From contig JAWQFJ010016391.1 of NCBI GenBank assembly GCA_034096865.1, positions 1-27,500 on the forward strand: 27,500 bases of DNA. Direction: 5' to 3'. The notes under the pieces are model-generated. The model had not been told where the DNA came from. It made no database searches and saw only the letters and a program-made list of their open reading frames with translations. This DNA is from Theodoxus fluviatilis. Taxonomy: Eukaryota; Mollusca; Gastropoda; Cycloneritida; Neritidae. Position numbers and translations under genes: made by a program. This document shows, piece by piece, positions 1-12,046 of the stretch. How positions within the stretch are numbered: the stretch's first letter is position 1; every line of letters starts with the position of its first letter.

Positions 1-490
1 AAAGTGAGCTTCGTCTTCTACTTGATCTATACAGAATAGACAGTGCGTATCATCTCCACCAAACGCTTGAGGAGTGCGCAAACCACTTACACCTAATCTA
101 AAGTGTACACATATTCCTATTTCTAAGTTACTCAGGTACTTTTCACAATCAAACGCGTCTTTAAGGACACTGTATGATAGAAAACGCTGGCTATCATTTA
201 TTTTACTGTGCCAATTCTGTGTGACGCAGTCTTGTAGCCTGACTTTTAATTTTTTCAGGAAGCCCTTTTCGTTCTCTATACCTCGATTAACCAAACAAAG
301 GCAAACCCTGACTTGCATAAACAATCTCTGACAAACTTTAACCAATTCATCTCATCAGGAATTGATGTACCTTCCAACATTAGAAGTGTCTGTCTAGGTA
401 ATCTGTCCTGTGGCATTTTCTGTTGTCTAAACCAGTACTTAATGGCTCTTATTGTGCTATTTACCATTTCAATGAATGCAGCTCAGATTT
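1..490 (-). pseudogene. Non-LTR retrotransposon ORF2, C-terminal fragment
   Basis: Minus-strand remnant of a LINE polyprotein, the part downstream of the reverse transcriptase. Reading from about 480 down, one frame gives the family block with IKYW and a later RLPRQ, then a Gly-Phe-x-x-Val-Trp motif (467-276). After a frameshift near 280 the homology continues in another frame to base 1, ending in a C-x2-C zinc-binding start (CLFC) followed by VEDEAHF. The reverse transcriptase itself is absent: coding similarity stops near 490, so the copy is 5'-truncated, and its 3' end lies outside the window. The same family recurs at 5315-6350. Non-functional because of the frameshift and truncation. The clade is not resolved; family membership is confident from motif order, which is established knowledge of LINE C-termini. 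Confidence 0.75.
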
Positions 491-763
491 GAACTGTGTC
501 TGTGCTCCCCGGATTCTTTGGCTTATCGTATAGGCCTGCGTTTTTTCCCATTGGTCTGACCCCTTGCTTTATGCTTCATTCTTGACCTGTCTCAACAAGA
601 TGCCGATCGAGGAGAAATTTACGAAGTCTCTCACCGAGCATTTTAATGCAAACAAAAGAGGGTTAATTCCAAAAAGAGATTACCAGAAGATCATCGATGA
701 CTTGAAAGCAGCTGCTGGTAATCCGCAAAGCAAGGGGAGGCTCGGTTACTACTATCTGGAGAA

Positions 764-907
764 GTAAGTTTTCACTTCGAATTCAGTCTAGTATTTTCGT
801 CAGTCTCAGGTTTTAATGAGAACGACGTCGACAATGATGACGACGACGACGACGATGATGATGATGACGCTGATGACGACGAGGGTGATGACTACGACGG
901 CGGCAAC

Positions 908-947
<40 letters not shown>

Positions 948-1731
948 GTGTGGTGGTGGTGGTGGTGGTGGTGGTGGTGGTGGTGGTGCTGCTGCTGCTG
1001 CTGCTGATGACGACGACGATGACGTTGATGACGACGATGATGATGACGAGGACGCTGATGACGACGGCTATGACGATGACGACGACGATGATGATGACAA
1101 CGACAATGATGATGATGACGACGATGATGATGACGAAGAGGATGATGATGATGACGACGACGATGATGACGAAGACGATGATGATGACGCCGACGCTGAT
1201 GACAACGACGATGATGATGATGATGATGATGATGATGACGACGACGATGATGACGAAGGATGATGATGACGAAGACGATGATGATGACACTGACGCTGAT
1301 GACGATGATGATGATGACTACGACGATGATGACGAAGACGATGATGATGACGCCGACGCTGATGACAACGACGCTAATGATGATGACGATGATGATGATG
1401 ATGATGATGATGACGACGATGATGACGAAGGATGATGATGACGAAGACGATGATGATGACACCGACGCTGATGACGATGATGATGATGACTACGACGATG
1501 ATGATGACGAAGACGATGATGATGATGACGACGACGACGACGATAATGACGCCGACGCTGATGACGATGATGATGATGACTACGACGATGATGATGACGA
1601 AGACGCTGATGATGACGACGCTGATGATGACGACGACGACGATAATGACACCGATGCAGTGTGTGTAAGCAATGATCAGTAATAAAGCAGCCTGCTTGTG
1701 AAACGTAAAAATATGTTAATAGTGTTTTCAG
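764..1731 (+). other. Phase-2 intron of the integrase gene
   Basis: Begins gtaagt at 764 and ends ttttcag at 1731. Both sites fit consensus, and the split codon keeps the protein family alignment intact. Almost the whole intron is trinucleotide satellite. Confidence 0.8.
832..1652 (+). repeat. (GAY)n trinucleotide satellite with higher-order units
   Basis: About 820 bp of GAT/GAC triplets with an internal GGT/GCT patch (about 946-1004). Longer units recur: blocks starting gaagacgatgatgatgac followed by a gacgctgatgac segment appear near 1171, 1271, 1334, 1442 and 1510, about 60-110 bp apart. It reads as poly-Asp, poly-Met/Thr or poly-Ser/His in different frames. Because it lies between good splice sites it is treated as intronic, not coding. 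Confidence 0.9.
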
Positions 1732-2533
1732 GTATGAAGTGCTGCAGTGCGGGCCCACAGAAAGACTGATAAAGAAACGTTCGACGCCACATGAGTCACC
1801 AATCTACTACGTGAGCATCGAGGATACGTTTGACGTCATTAAGAGCGCCCACATTTATACTGGCCATGGCGGAAGAGACCGGATGTTAAATGAACTACAA
1901 AAGAAATATGCCAACATTCCATTGAAGGCAGTTGAATTGTTCAAATCGCTTTGCCAAGAATGCCAAAACAAACGAAAACGACCGATGACGAAGGGCGTGG
2001 TGGTTCGTCCTATCCTGACAAAAGAGTTCTCATCAAGAGCCCAGATTGATCTTATCGATATGCAAAGCATGAGCGGAGCCAACAAAAAATGGATCATGGT
2101 TTATCAGGATCACATGACAAGGTGTTGTATCCTTCGAGCCCTGACGTCTAAAAGAGCTGCAGAGGTAGCTTTTTATCTGTTGGCTATTTTTCTTTTCATT
2201 GGTGCACCCGTTATCCTACAAAGCGATAACGGATCCGAGTTCACTGCACAAGTTATTACAGAGTTGAAGGAAGTTTAGCCCACCCTAAGCTTGGTGCATG
2301 GGAAGCCTCGCCATCCCCAAAGTCAAGGGTCGGTTGAACGTGCAAATGGTGACATTAAGGATATGCTGGTGGCATGGATGGCTGACAACGACTCACAAGA
2401 CTGGCCCACAGGCATCAAGTTTGTTCAGTTTCAGAAAAACAGTGCTCTCCATTCTGGCATAAAGTGTTCCCCGTACTCTGCGATGTTTGGCTGTGATGTT
2501 CGTGTCGGGCTTACTAGTTCGTCTTTACCGCAG

Positions 2534-2938
2534 GAAGTGATTGCTAGGATGGAGACAGAGGAGGATGTTCTTGCTTACGCACCAGTCAGGCCAACAGAAG
2601 ATTCTGACTACACTGTTGACAATGTGACAAGTCAGCAAGTCTCAGCACAAACAATAGACCCTGACAACCACACTGCCAACGATGTTGCAATTGACAGCCC
2701 TGTTTCTTCTGCTGAAGTGATTGCTAGTATGGAGACTGAGGAGGATCTTCTTGCTTACGCACCAGTCAGGTCAACAGAAGATTCTGACTACACTGTTGAC
2801 AATGTGACAAGTCAGCAATTCTCAGCACAAGATCCTAACTACACTGTTGACAATGTGACAAGTCAGCAAGTCTCAGCACAAGATCCTGACAACCACACTG
2901 CCAACGATGTTGCAATTGACAGCCCTGTTTCTTCTGAT
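2534..2938 (+). repeat. In-frame 180-bp duplication inside the integrase gene
   Basis: Two copies of a 60-codon unit beginning with Glu-Val-Ile-Ala (2534 and 2714). The second copy carries an additional internal duplication of about 50 bp encoding YTVDNVTSQQ. All copies remain in frame. The segment is acidic and Ser/Thr-rich and lies between the catalytic core and the basic/SH3-like tail, so it behaves like a flexible linker that has expanded. Confidence 0.85.
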
Positions 2939-3496
2939 GAAAGCCTCACGGTTGCAGAAAACATCAAAGCAATCAAAAAGCGTCGTCGTGCAGCAGTCGA
3001 TGCTCAAGCTTCTCAAGCAGAAAGGATGGTGAAAAGAAGTCGCATAGATCTGAAGGCTGGCCAACCGGGAGACAATGTTACCGTGCCGATTCCTCAGGTC
3101 GATCGCGGGAGAGGGGATGCCAGAAACATTCTTGGTATCATAATTGACAAACGAGAAAACACCGACCAATACAGGATAGCCGTTAAAGCTGGTATTCTCA
3201 GTGGTCTGTATTCCAGAAACCAGTTCGATCTCTGCCCTCAGCGCCTTCTGCACACTGACGACATCAACACTGAAAAAACAGTTTCACTGCGCTCGGCGGT
3301 CATTTCTCAGTCGGCTTCGGGTGGGCAAGGCTTCACAAGATGCAACTGCACTGGCTCCAAAAAGTGTCAGACAAGGCGATGCAGATGCTTTAAAGCCGGG
3401 CTTAAGTGCAACTCACGCTGCCATAGCAGCCTTAATTGTTTCAACAAGTGGCAATGTAGTGCAAACGTTCCTTGCCGCCATAATTTTTTTTTCTGA

Positions 3497-3835
3497 ATTG
3501 TTTTGAAACAAACCTTTCGATGATTTTAAACTGAGCATTTTACGCTATGTTGTTTTTTTTACTAATAAACTAATAAACTAATGAAATTCTGAACTAATAA
3601 AATTCTGTATCATCTGCATGCTGCCAGCCTTTGTTTGCATTGGTCGCATGGAGAGGGAAAGGAAACGCATTTAAGATTCAGCACTACAAAAGCAATATGA
3701 TGTATTTGCAATACCAGATCAACATTTCAAAACACAATTATTTATTTCTGAAACATATTTTCTGGCACTACAAAACCAACATTTAAAAAATGCATAAAAA
3801 ATGCAAGAATACATTAAAGTACACGGTATCAGAGT
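3497..3835. other. AT-rich 3' flank of the integrase gene
   Basis: No coding potential seen. It contains short repeats of ctaataaa (about 3562-3607), which include possible poly(A) signals about 70-105 bases after the integrase stop. Confidence 0.5.
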
Positions 3836-3985
3836 GTCAGGGATTACGCGTAATAACTGGGGTCGTTTTTCAGGGATTTCGCGTAATCACTGGAAATTTC
3901 AGTGGTTACGCGTAATTCCCGAGTGAAACAGTTTTTTTCGCGTATTCACTAAAACGCCTAAGGAATACGCGTAATTCCTGGCTCC
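3836..3985. repeat. ~30-bp degenerate tandem repeat with acgcgt palindromic core
   Basis: Five imperfect units with cores at about 3846, 3879, 3908, 3938 and 3967 (steps of 33, 29, 30 and 29 bp). The best cores read attacgcgtaat, a perfect 12-bp palindrome. The last unit extends it with matching agg/cct flanks. Units usually start cagggat or cagtgg and end near cactgg. Confidence 0.7.
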
Positions 3986-4030
3986 GCTTGTTTCCGGTAA
4001 AATATACATGATCGCGTGTAGACTTTTCAC

Positions 4031-4083
4031 TGCACTGATGAAGGAGCCTACTTGGCCCCGAAAGCTTTGCTAATAAAATTCTG
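4031..4083 (+). other. Hairpin with hammerhead-like CTGATGA...GAAA arrangement
   Basis: CTGATGA at 4035-4041 is followed by a foldable segment (gg-a-gcc pairing with ggc-c-cc around a 5-base loop) and GAAA at 4060-4063, then taataaaa. This resembles the conserved core of hammerhead ribozymes, known from Penelope-like and other retroelements, but the helix has one extra A and one A-C mismatch, and flanking helices I and III were not demonstrated. It may simply be the 3' end of an unrecognised element. Confidence 0.25.
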
Positions 4084-4151
4084 AAGTTGGATGAAAGTCT
4101 TCTTACTTCTTTTCTCTACATCAACGAGTCCAACACCGGCCTCCTTTTTCA

Positions 4152-4317
4152 AGATACACAAAGACAGAAACAGACACAGACACACGTAGACACACACACA
4201 TAGGCAGACACACATAGGCCTACATATAGATAGATACACAGATACGCACACTGACACACAGACAGACACACAGACAGACACACAGACAGACACACAGACA
4301 GACACACAGACGGACAG
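4152..4317. repeat. (ACAG/ACAC)n microsatellite
   Basis: Compound ACAC/ACAG/ATAG tetranucleotide array, most regular at 4255-4310. Confidence 0.9.

Positions 4318-6351
<2,034 letters not shown>

Positions 6352-6439
<88 letters not shown>
6352..6439. repeat. (GA)n microsatellite
   Basis: Uninterrupted GA dinucleotides at the 5' break of the LINE copy; (TC)n in LINE sense. Confidence 0.95.
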
Positions 6440-6442
<3 letters not shown>

Positions 6443-6670
6443 TGACCTTATTTGTCTAGGCCAGCGGCCCAAAACAAGGGATGCAGAAATAACTAGTTTC
6501 AACTTCAAGCTGAGCACGATTTCATGTCAAACAAACAAATCAAACCATCCAACCAACAGACAAACATAAATCGCAATCTAATACATAGTGATTTACTATG
6601 CAAAGAGTTTGCAACAGTTTCTTGTGACTTCACAATAAGAAATCTTGAGGTATCAGTATATGAAAAAAGA
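6440..6670 (-). mobile_element. Probable retroelement 3' tail, copy 1
   Basis: Read on the minus strand, this ends in gggccgctggcctagaca and then aaataaggtcaagg before running into (TC)n. A diverged relative lies at 7005-7100, and the end resembles the tail of the LINE at 5228. No coding sequence is left. Identity as LINE rather than SINE is uncertain. Confidence 0.4.
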
Positions 6671-6673
6671 AAG

Positions 6674-6733
<60 letters not shown>
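6674..6733. repeat. (AC)n microsatellite
   Basis: Uninterrupted AC dinucleotides. Confidence 0.95.
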
Positions 6734-6738
<5 letters not shown>

Positions 6739-7004
6739 TTCATAGATTTTGATGACCAATCAGTCATCTGGGTGCACAAAAATAGGGGAGGAAGCTGTGT
6801 TCTTTAATCAAACATTCTAATGTAACAAGAAGTTATATAAAAAAGTAGTAACATGTTTACTCAAGGAGCATTTACGCATCATTCGATAAGGATAAATTGA
6901 AAAATAAATTTGCTTTCTTAAGTAATGCCAATCAAGACGCAATTTACAGGGTAAGGGTGAGAATGGGGGTGAGGGGTGGGAGTGGGGGTCGAATGCCGAC
7001 AAAT
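6734..7004. other. No gene seen
   Basis: AT-rich sequence with a G-rich patch at 6950-6990; no recognisable coding sequence. Confidence 0.5.
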
Positions 7005-7100
7005 TATGTTATTTGTTTACACCAGCGGCCCATCACAACGAATACAGAAATGTCTGGCCTCAACTTCAAGTTGAGTAGAGTTTCACGTCGAAAAACAAAA
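7005..7100 (-). mobile_element. Probable retroelement 3' tail, copy 2
   Basis: Shares with 6449-6530 the order ttatttgt, ccagcggccca, acagaaat, tcaacttcaag and tttca, with about three quarters identity by eye. No microsatellite borders this copy. Confidence 0.4.
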
Positions 7101-7287
7101 CAAATTACCGGTAAATACCAAAATATATATACACTCCAATGAAATAACAGTATTTTTCTGGTTCACAGTAATTATTCTTGGAACAAAAGTGAAAAACCTG
7201 ACAACTGTCGACCCATGAACCGAGAGCAACTAGGGAGAACAAGAAAAGAAGGAAAGCGGTGCCCCACCTATTAACCCCATATAGTAA

Positions 7288-8132
<845 letters not shown>

Positions 8133-8133
8133 G

Positions 8134-8775
8134 GGGTGGTGGGGGGGAGGATGAGGAGAGGGTTGAGAGGGAGAAAGGAAATTCAATAGTATAGTATAGA
8201 CCACCCGTCTGTTTAAATGCAATGCGTCCCAAAGAAACACAAATACTCCAATCAAGGTGTCCGGGACTCAACACAAATCTCCGAATGGGGAAAACGTCTT
8301 GAAGCGAGAGTTAAATGAATTCTGTTTTCCACCAACTGGAGCCTGAATCGTCAGGGGTTCGTCCAAGTCTGCTAATTCCCATTTCGTTGCCTTGACTTGC
8401 CTGTCAGCGGGGTCGGTTGTAAAAGGAGCATCTACAACTTCATAAAGCGAGGGTCAGACCAACACCTCGCAAACCCGGCTGATATTCGACTGGCTGCTGC
8501 CCTGTCTCGCTGTCCAGGCAGTTGGGGTGTTGTGGGAGCAGCAGTTGGTTGCGCACGGGGAGCCAGGGTACTTCTTCCGTCCCTCCCTCGGACGAATGCG
8601 TTGGACTTCGTGAGGTAGGAGGGGAGCTGACCTGGTACGGTGTTATGGGCTGAGACGCATCTTCCTTTGGGGCGATCAGTCAAAATGTATCGGTGTTGCA
8701 TCGCATGGTGTCGGGCCGAGTCGACTTTGCTGACTGTCACACTTGAGTCTCGCAGTCTACCTCCTTTCTCACGAC
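8134..8775. other. No recognised gene
   Basis: Long open frames exist on both strands (for example minus 8779-8432), but none shows a known motif. The stretch may be part of the degenerate element whose open frame lies at 8776-9339. Confidence 0.4.
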
Positions 8776-9339
8776 TCACTTTGAGGGTGGTTCACAGGCA
8801 CTGCGGATTTCTTCCAGCGAGTTGGAAATGGTATGTCCTGTTTCTACTGCCACGGCACAATCTTCAGATCGAGCAATACTTGCTGTCGTAACTGTTGCCT
8901 TGCTCTGATCTGACCCTGACTCGGCACTAAGACATTCCGGACCGCCATGATTTGCACGTGCACATCGAGTCGCCTGTGACTCTCCGACACCGGCAACAGC
9001 GAGATCAAAACAATGAGGCATAATAGCATTTTCTTCTAAATCAACGCGAGAAGGAGGAGGCCGAATGTTTGGAATGTTCTGCTCACCATCCACGTCGGTT
9101 CCCGCATGACGGTAAGCTTCCAGTCTTCGTCGGTCCCGTCGCAGCTGTGCAGGTGTTTTTCTTCTTGATGAGTTTTTCGCTGGCGGGAAGGACGATGGCT
9201 GACCTGCAGCGGGTGAAAACCGAAGGACGACAATGGTGGAACCTCCTTCCCCACTGCTTTCCAGAAATTCAGCGACTCCTTGTCCAGCAGAGCGGCGAGT
9301 ACCACTTCCAAGGTAGCTGGCAGTCCAGTTACTGGCATT
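8776..9339 (-). CDS. Open frame with basic retroelement-like motif, function unknown
   Basis: A 187-codon stop-free minus-strand frame runs from 9339 (just after a taa) to a stop near 8776. It contains a Gly-rich segment, then a basic run with KTPAQLRRDRRRLEAYR (about residues 60-75). That run resembles a motif I associate with short ORF1/gag-like proteins encoded near invertebrate retroelements. The remainder (RPPPSRVDLEEN, SNSLEEIRSACE) is not recognised. An ATG at 9091-9093 would give only the last 105 residues. No clear upstream promoter or splice evidence. It could be an ORF1 remnant or a chance open frame. Confidence 0.3.
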   Translation of the reverse strand, partial: NASNWTASYLGSGTRRSAGQGVAEFLESSGEGGSTIVVLRFSPAAGQPSSFPPAKNSSRRKTPAQLRRDRRRLEAYRHAGTDVDGEQNIPNIRPPPSRVDLEENAIMPHCFDLAVAGVGESQATRCARANHGGPECLSAESGSDQSKATVTTASIARSEDCAVAVETGHTISNSLEEIRSACEPPSK

Positions 9340-9421
9340 TTACCGCTTTGTTCTTGTATACACAGCACGTACCGGTGGGAGCCTCACGGACACGTCTGAT
9401 CGCTAGAGCGAGCGCGCCGGA

Positions 9422-9423
<2 letters not shown>

Positions 9424-9500
<77 letters not shown>

Positions 9501-9520
9501 TATATATATATATATATATC
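9424..9520. repeat. (GA)n and (TA)n microsatellite
   Basis: (GA)n at 9424-9495 followed by (TA)n at 9500-9519. In minus-strand sense the LINE tail at 9521-10021 runs into (AT)n and then (TC)n. Confidence 0.95.
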
Positions 9521-10019
9521 TTTATTGCGGCCGACAATCAATCACGAAAACAAAAAACGAAAAAATAAATAAAACTTACATTATATGTACATACTTGAAA
9601 CCAGCACAGTACCATTTAGCAAAACGAAAAATGGATGACAGCATCATCGTAATAACTATAATGACTGATATAAAGCATCATCAGTGAAGTATGTAGTTCT
9701 GAACATCATCTCTGTCTTGCCCACCCAGGGTATGGCTGAAATTCCATGCTATGATTAAAATTCTTCAAACAAATTACAAATTAGGTATTGGGTATGTTGG
9801 CTCTAGAGGACGATTCAGTGCCAACTGATGTACAGGTAACACTAAAACATAAAATATTCGTCATTTAGATGTTTTTAAAAAAGCATTGACCGTGCCTCTT
9901 TGACAAAGCTATTCTGTACATTGTCTATGTCATGCCGACTCTGGATGTAGGCAACAATCTTATTATCAACACGGTTTTCAGAAAGTACAAAACCGTTAAG
10001 AAATTGCAGGCTCTAAAAC

Positions 10020-10021
<2 letters not shown>
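9521..10021 (-). mobile_element. LINE 3' end (C-terminal codons plus 3' UTR) between two (TC)n arrays
   Basis: Minus strand: after (TC)n at 10061-10022 a short frame reads DNKIVAYIQSRHDID...VKEARSMLF and stops at 9877-9875. This fits the last helix of LINE ORF2 proteins, which have a hydrophobic-Tyr-Ile and basic pattern. About 350 bp of AT-rich 3' UTR follows, ending gattgtcggccgcaataaag and then (AT)n(TC)n. Only the extreme 3' end was inserted. The family is inferred from this short tail and the shared end motif, so a SINE or other retrocopy is possible. Confidence 0.45.
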
Positions 10022-10063
<42 letters not shown>

Positions 10064-10200
10064 TGTGTGTGTGTGTGTCTGTATGCGTGTGTGTGTGCGC
10101 GCGTGCGTGTGTGTGTGAGCGCGTGTTTGTGCGTGTATTGTATGTGTGTGTGTGTGCGCGCGCGCGCGCACGCGTGTGTGTATGTGTGTGTGTGTGTGTT
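10022..10200. repeat. (AG)n then imperfect (GT)n microsatellite
   Basis: (AG)n at 10022-10061; GT/GC/TG array to about 10200, including an alternating gcgcgcgcgc run near 10155 that could adopt Z-DNA. Confidence 0.95.
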
Positions 10201-10358
10201 TTTTTGTTTTTTTAATAAGACGTGAGAATATCCTGTATATTTGTGTGCAATAATACGACAGCCATTCATAACTACTGTGTAGATAGTGAGAAAAGGACAA
10301 TTTAAAAATGCTCATCATCAAATAATGCATTCTCAACTCAACTATTTCCCTTAAGTTA

Positions 10359-11028
10359 AGACCTGCCTTAATAGCCCGACTGTCAGACGGGCGAACGGGC
10401 GTTTGGGGTTCTCGCCGAAACTGCGTTCGTTCTCAATAGAGCGCGCCGTCTGACTCCAAACGCCGGTTCGCCCGTCTGACAGTCGGGCTATTAAGTTATA
10501 AGGCCTAATTGCTTGTCGTTCGGATGGTGTCGGCGAAATGTGTGTCGAGGCCTCGAACGCGTCCCGCGTGTCGATGCGTTGACCTGCATTTCCAGTTGTA
10601 AAATGTGAGCGCTTTCACAACCTAACGATGCAATCAACATACAGCTGTGATAAATTAATGCTGTTCATGGCTTATATTTTCTTTGGATGGGTTTTGAGTA
10701 TCAACAGATACAGCGTTTTCTGGTCGAACCGTAGATTCTATCCGCCATTTTAATTGTGGAAACAGTCGCGAGAAGCCAACAAAACCTCCTCCGAAGAAGA
10801 AGATTCGGTTTCTCAGCCAATGAGGAGCGAGCTCCCATAACATGTGCTGCAAGCAATTTTTTGCCCGACACCTTCTCGCCGACAGAGAGCGAGCTAGCTG
10901 TCGGGGCATTCGGCGCGCACGGAGCACGGGCAGTTGAGGGCGAGCCCAGTTCTCGCCGCACGAGTGGCACGGGCGACAGCTGCACGGGCCTGTCGCCGTG
11001 CAACCGTTCGGGCTATTAAGGCAGGGCT
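10359..11028. mobile_element. 670-bp MITE, PIF/Harbinger-like
   Basis: Terminal inverted repeats of 21 bp with one mismatch: left 10359-10379 begins agacctgccttaatagcc, right 11008-11028 is its complement (ggctattaaggcagggct). Both ends are flanked by a TTA trinucleotide (10356-10358 and 11029-11031). TTA/TAA 3-bp duplications are typical of PIF/Harbinger elements. No transposase is present; internal open frames are GC-rich and unrecognised. A GC hairpin (gcacgggcgacag pairing with ctgtcgccgtgc) lies near the right end at about 10969-11000. Confidence 0.65.
10367..10495. repeat. 43-bp inverted repeat at the left end of the MITE
   Basis: Arms 10367-10409 and 10453-10495 differ at only two positions and are separated by 43 bases. 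The left arm includes most of the terminal repeat, so the left end was partly duplicated in inverse orientation. Confidence 0.9.
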
Positions 11029-11031
11029 TTA

Positions 11032-11399
11032 GGAGAAATCAAAGTATCCATTACGCACGCATCAAGAGTAAAATTCGACACATGACAGGCTACCGGACAC
11101 AGGGCTCACACACAGAAAGCACGGTTGATCAGTCCATGGCAAGGAGCATGAATCTATATTAAAGGGTCAGCGCCGGGGTGGACTCAAGGTCAAAAGTCGT
11201 TTGCGTCATAGTGTTAGGATGTGGAAAAGTTCATCATTACAGGTGCGTTTTTAGTCCTTGGCTTTATCTGGAAACACCTACATTTTGGTCCGCTTGCAAT
11301 CTAAAATGATCAATGATTCACAAAAGAAGTTGAATCAGACGTGTAAACCTAAAGCGAAATTAATTCATGTCTATTCATCCCTGTCGCACAAATCACACG
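11032..11399. other. No gene seen
   Basis: Ordinary mixed sequence after the MITE; no family recognised. Confidence 0.5.
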
Positions 11400-11409
11400 C
11401 GCACACACA

Positions 11410-11477
<68 letters not shown>

Positions 11478-11492
11478 AACACACATACACAC
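11400..11492. repeat. (AC)n microsatellite
   Basis: AC dinucleotides with a few interruptions toward the right end. Confidence 0.95.
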
Positions 11493-11697
11493 ACGTTTTA
11501 GATTTTTTTAAGCTATGCGGCACAGCCTAGGATCGTTCCCCGGTTGCCTGGGAGAGGGTCATGTTTCGTCAAGCACTCGCCAAAACTGTCCACTATAGGA
11601 CATTCTCACTAACGTACCCTGCAGGAGTTATCCTCGGCGCTCTCTGTCGAAAAACAAGGCGTTAGGTAGAACCACCTAGTTCCGGTCGATTCTCGAA
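11493..11697. other. No gene seen
   Basis: Short unrecognised spacer before the foldback structure. Confidence 0.5.
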
Positions 11698-12046
11698 GTA
11701 GCAGCAGATAACTGCTTAGTTCTGGCTTGAATTGACAATTTCGTTTCCCTGGTCTGGCGAGGACCGAAAATTCACTATCATCGAGTGGATGAGTGATCAA
11801 CTTGCCCGCACGGCGTAATGTATAGGCCTAACTTGTAAGATCGGGTCGATGATGACAAGAAAATGGCATTAAAACACACAAAAAGTTTCATTACAACTAA
11901 AATCACCGATTATATTAATAACTGACCATTTTTACACTTACAGCTAGTACTCAAACTTTACAACGCAAACAAAACACACCTGCGGGGAGTGTCGTGGTCT
12001 CGCATCAAAACTCAATGCACGAGTGATCGTTTCACTATCTGATCCG

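Larger units (their letters stand above)
600..3496 (+). pseudogene. KRBA2/SCAND3-type integrase gene, two exons, one in-frame stop
   Basis: DDE integrase protein of the type seen in KRBA2 and SCAND3/ZBED9 and in many invertebrate integrase-transposon copies. Exon 1 (600-763) starts at ATG 600 and ends at a gtaagt donor. Exon 2 (1732-3496) follows a ttttcag acceptor. The phase-2 join rebuilds a Lys codon and keeps the family sequence LEK-YEVLQCG. Order in exon 2: HHCC zinc finger (H-x4-H near 1851, C-x2-C near 1955); DDE core with QIDLIDM, SDNGSEF and SQGSVERAN (second D to E about 36 residues apart); a 60-residue tandem duplication; a basic stretch with KKRRR; an SH3-like integrase tail; and a Cys-rich CXC-like end (about 3331-3450). 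TAG at 2276-2278 replaces the residue between the second D and the E, where relatives usually have Trp. Everything after it stays open in the same frame for about 405 codons, so the lesion is single and probably recent, or a sequencing/read-through case. Confidence 0.85.

Noticed and set aside
74..331. Plus-strand 85-codon open frame
   Set aside because: It is antisense to a LINE C-terminus that has clear family motifs on the minus strand.
564..599. Upstream extension of integrase exon 1 to a TTG
   Set aside because: The ATG at 600 fits eukaryotic initiation and the family N-terminus; the extra residues do not.
832..1652. Long Asp-rich, Met/Thr-rich or Ser/His-rich open frames, reminiscent of acidic shell-matrix proteins
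   Set aside because: They are frames of a GAY satellite enclosed by matching splice sites of the integrase gene; no start, signal peptide or non-repeat sequence supports coding.
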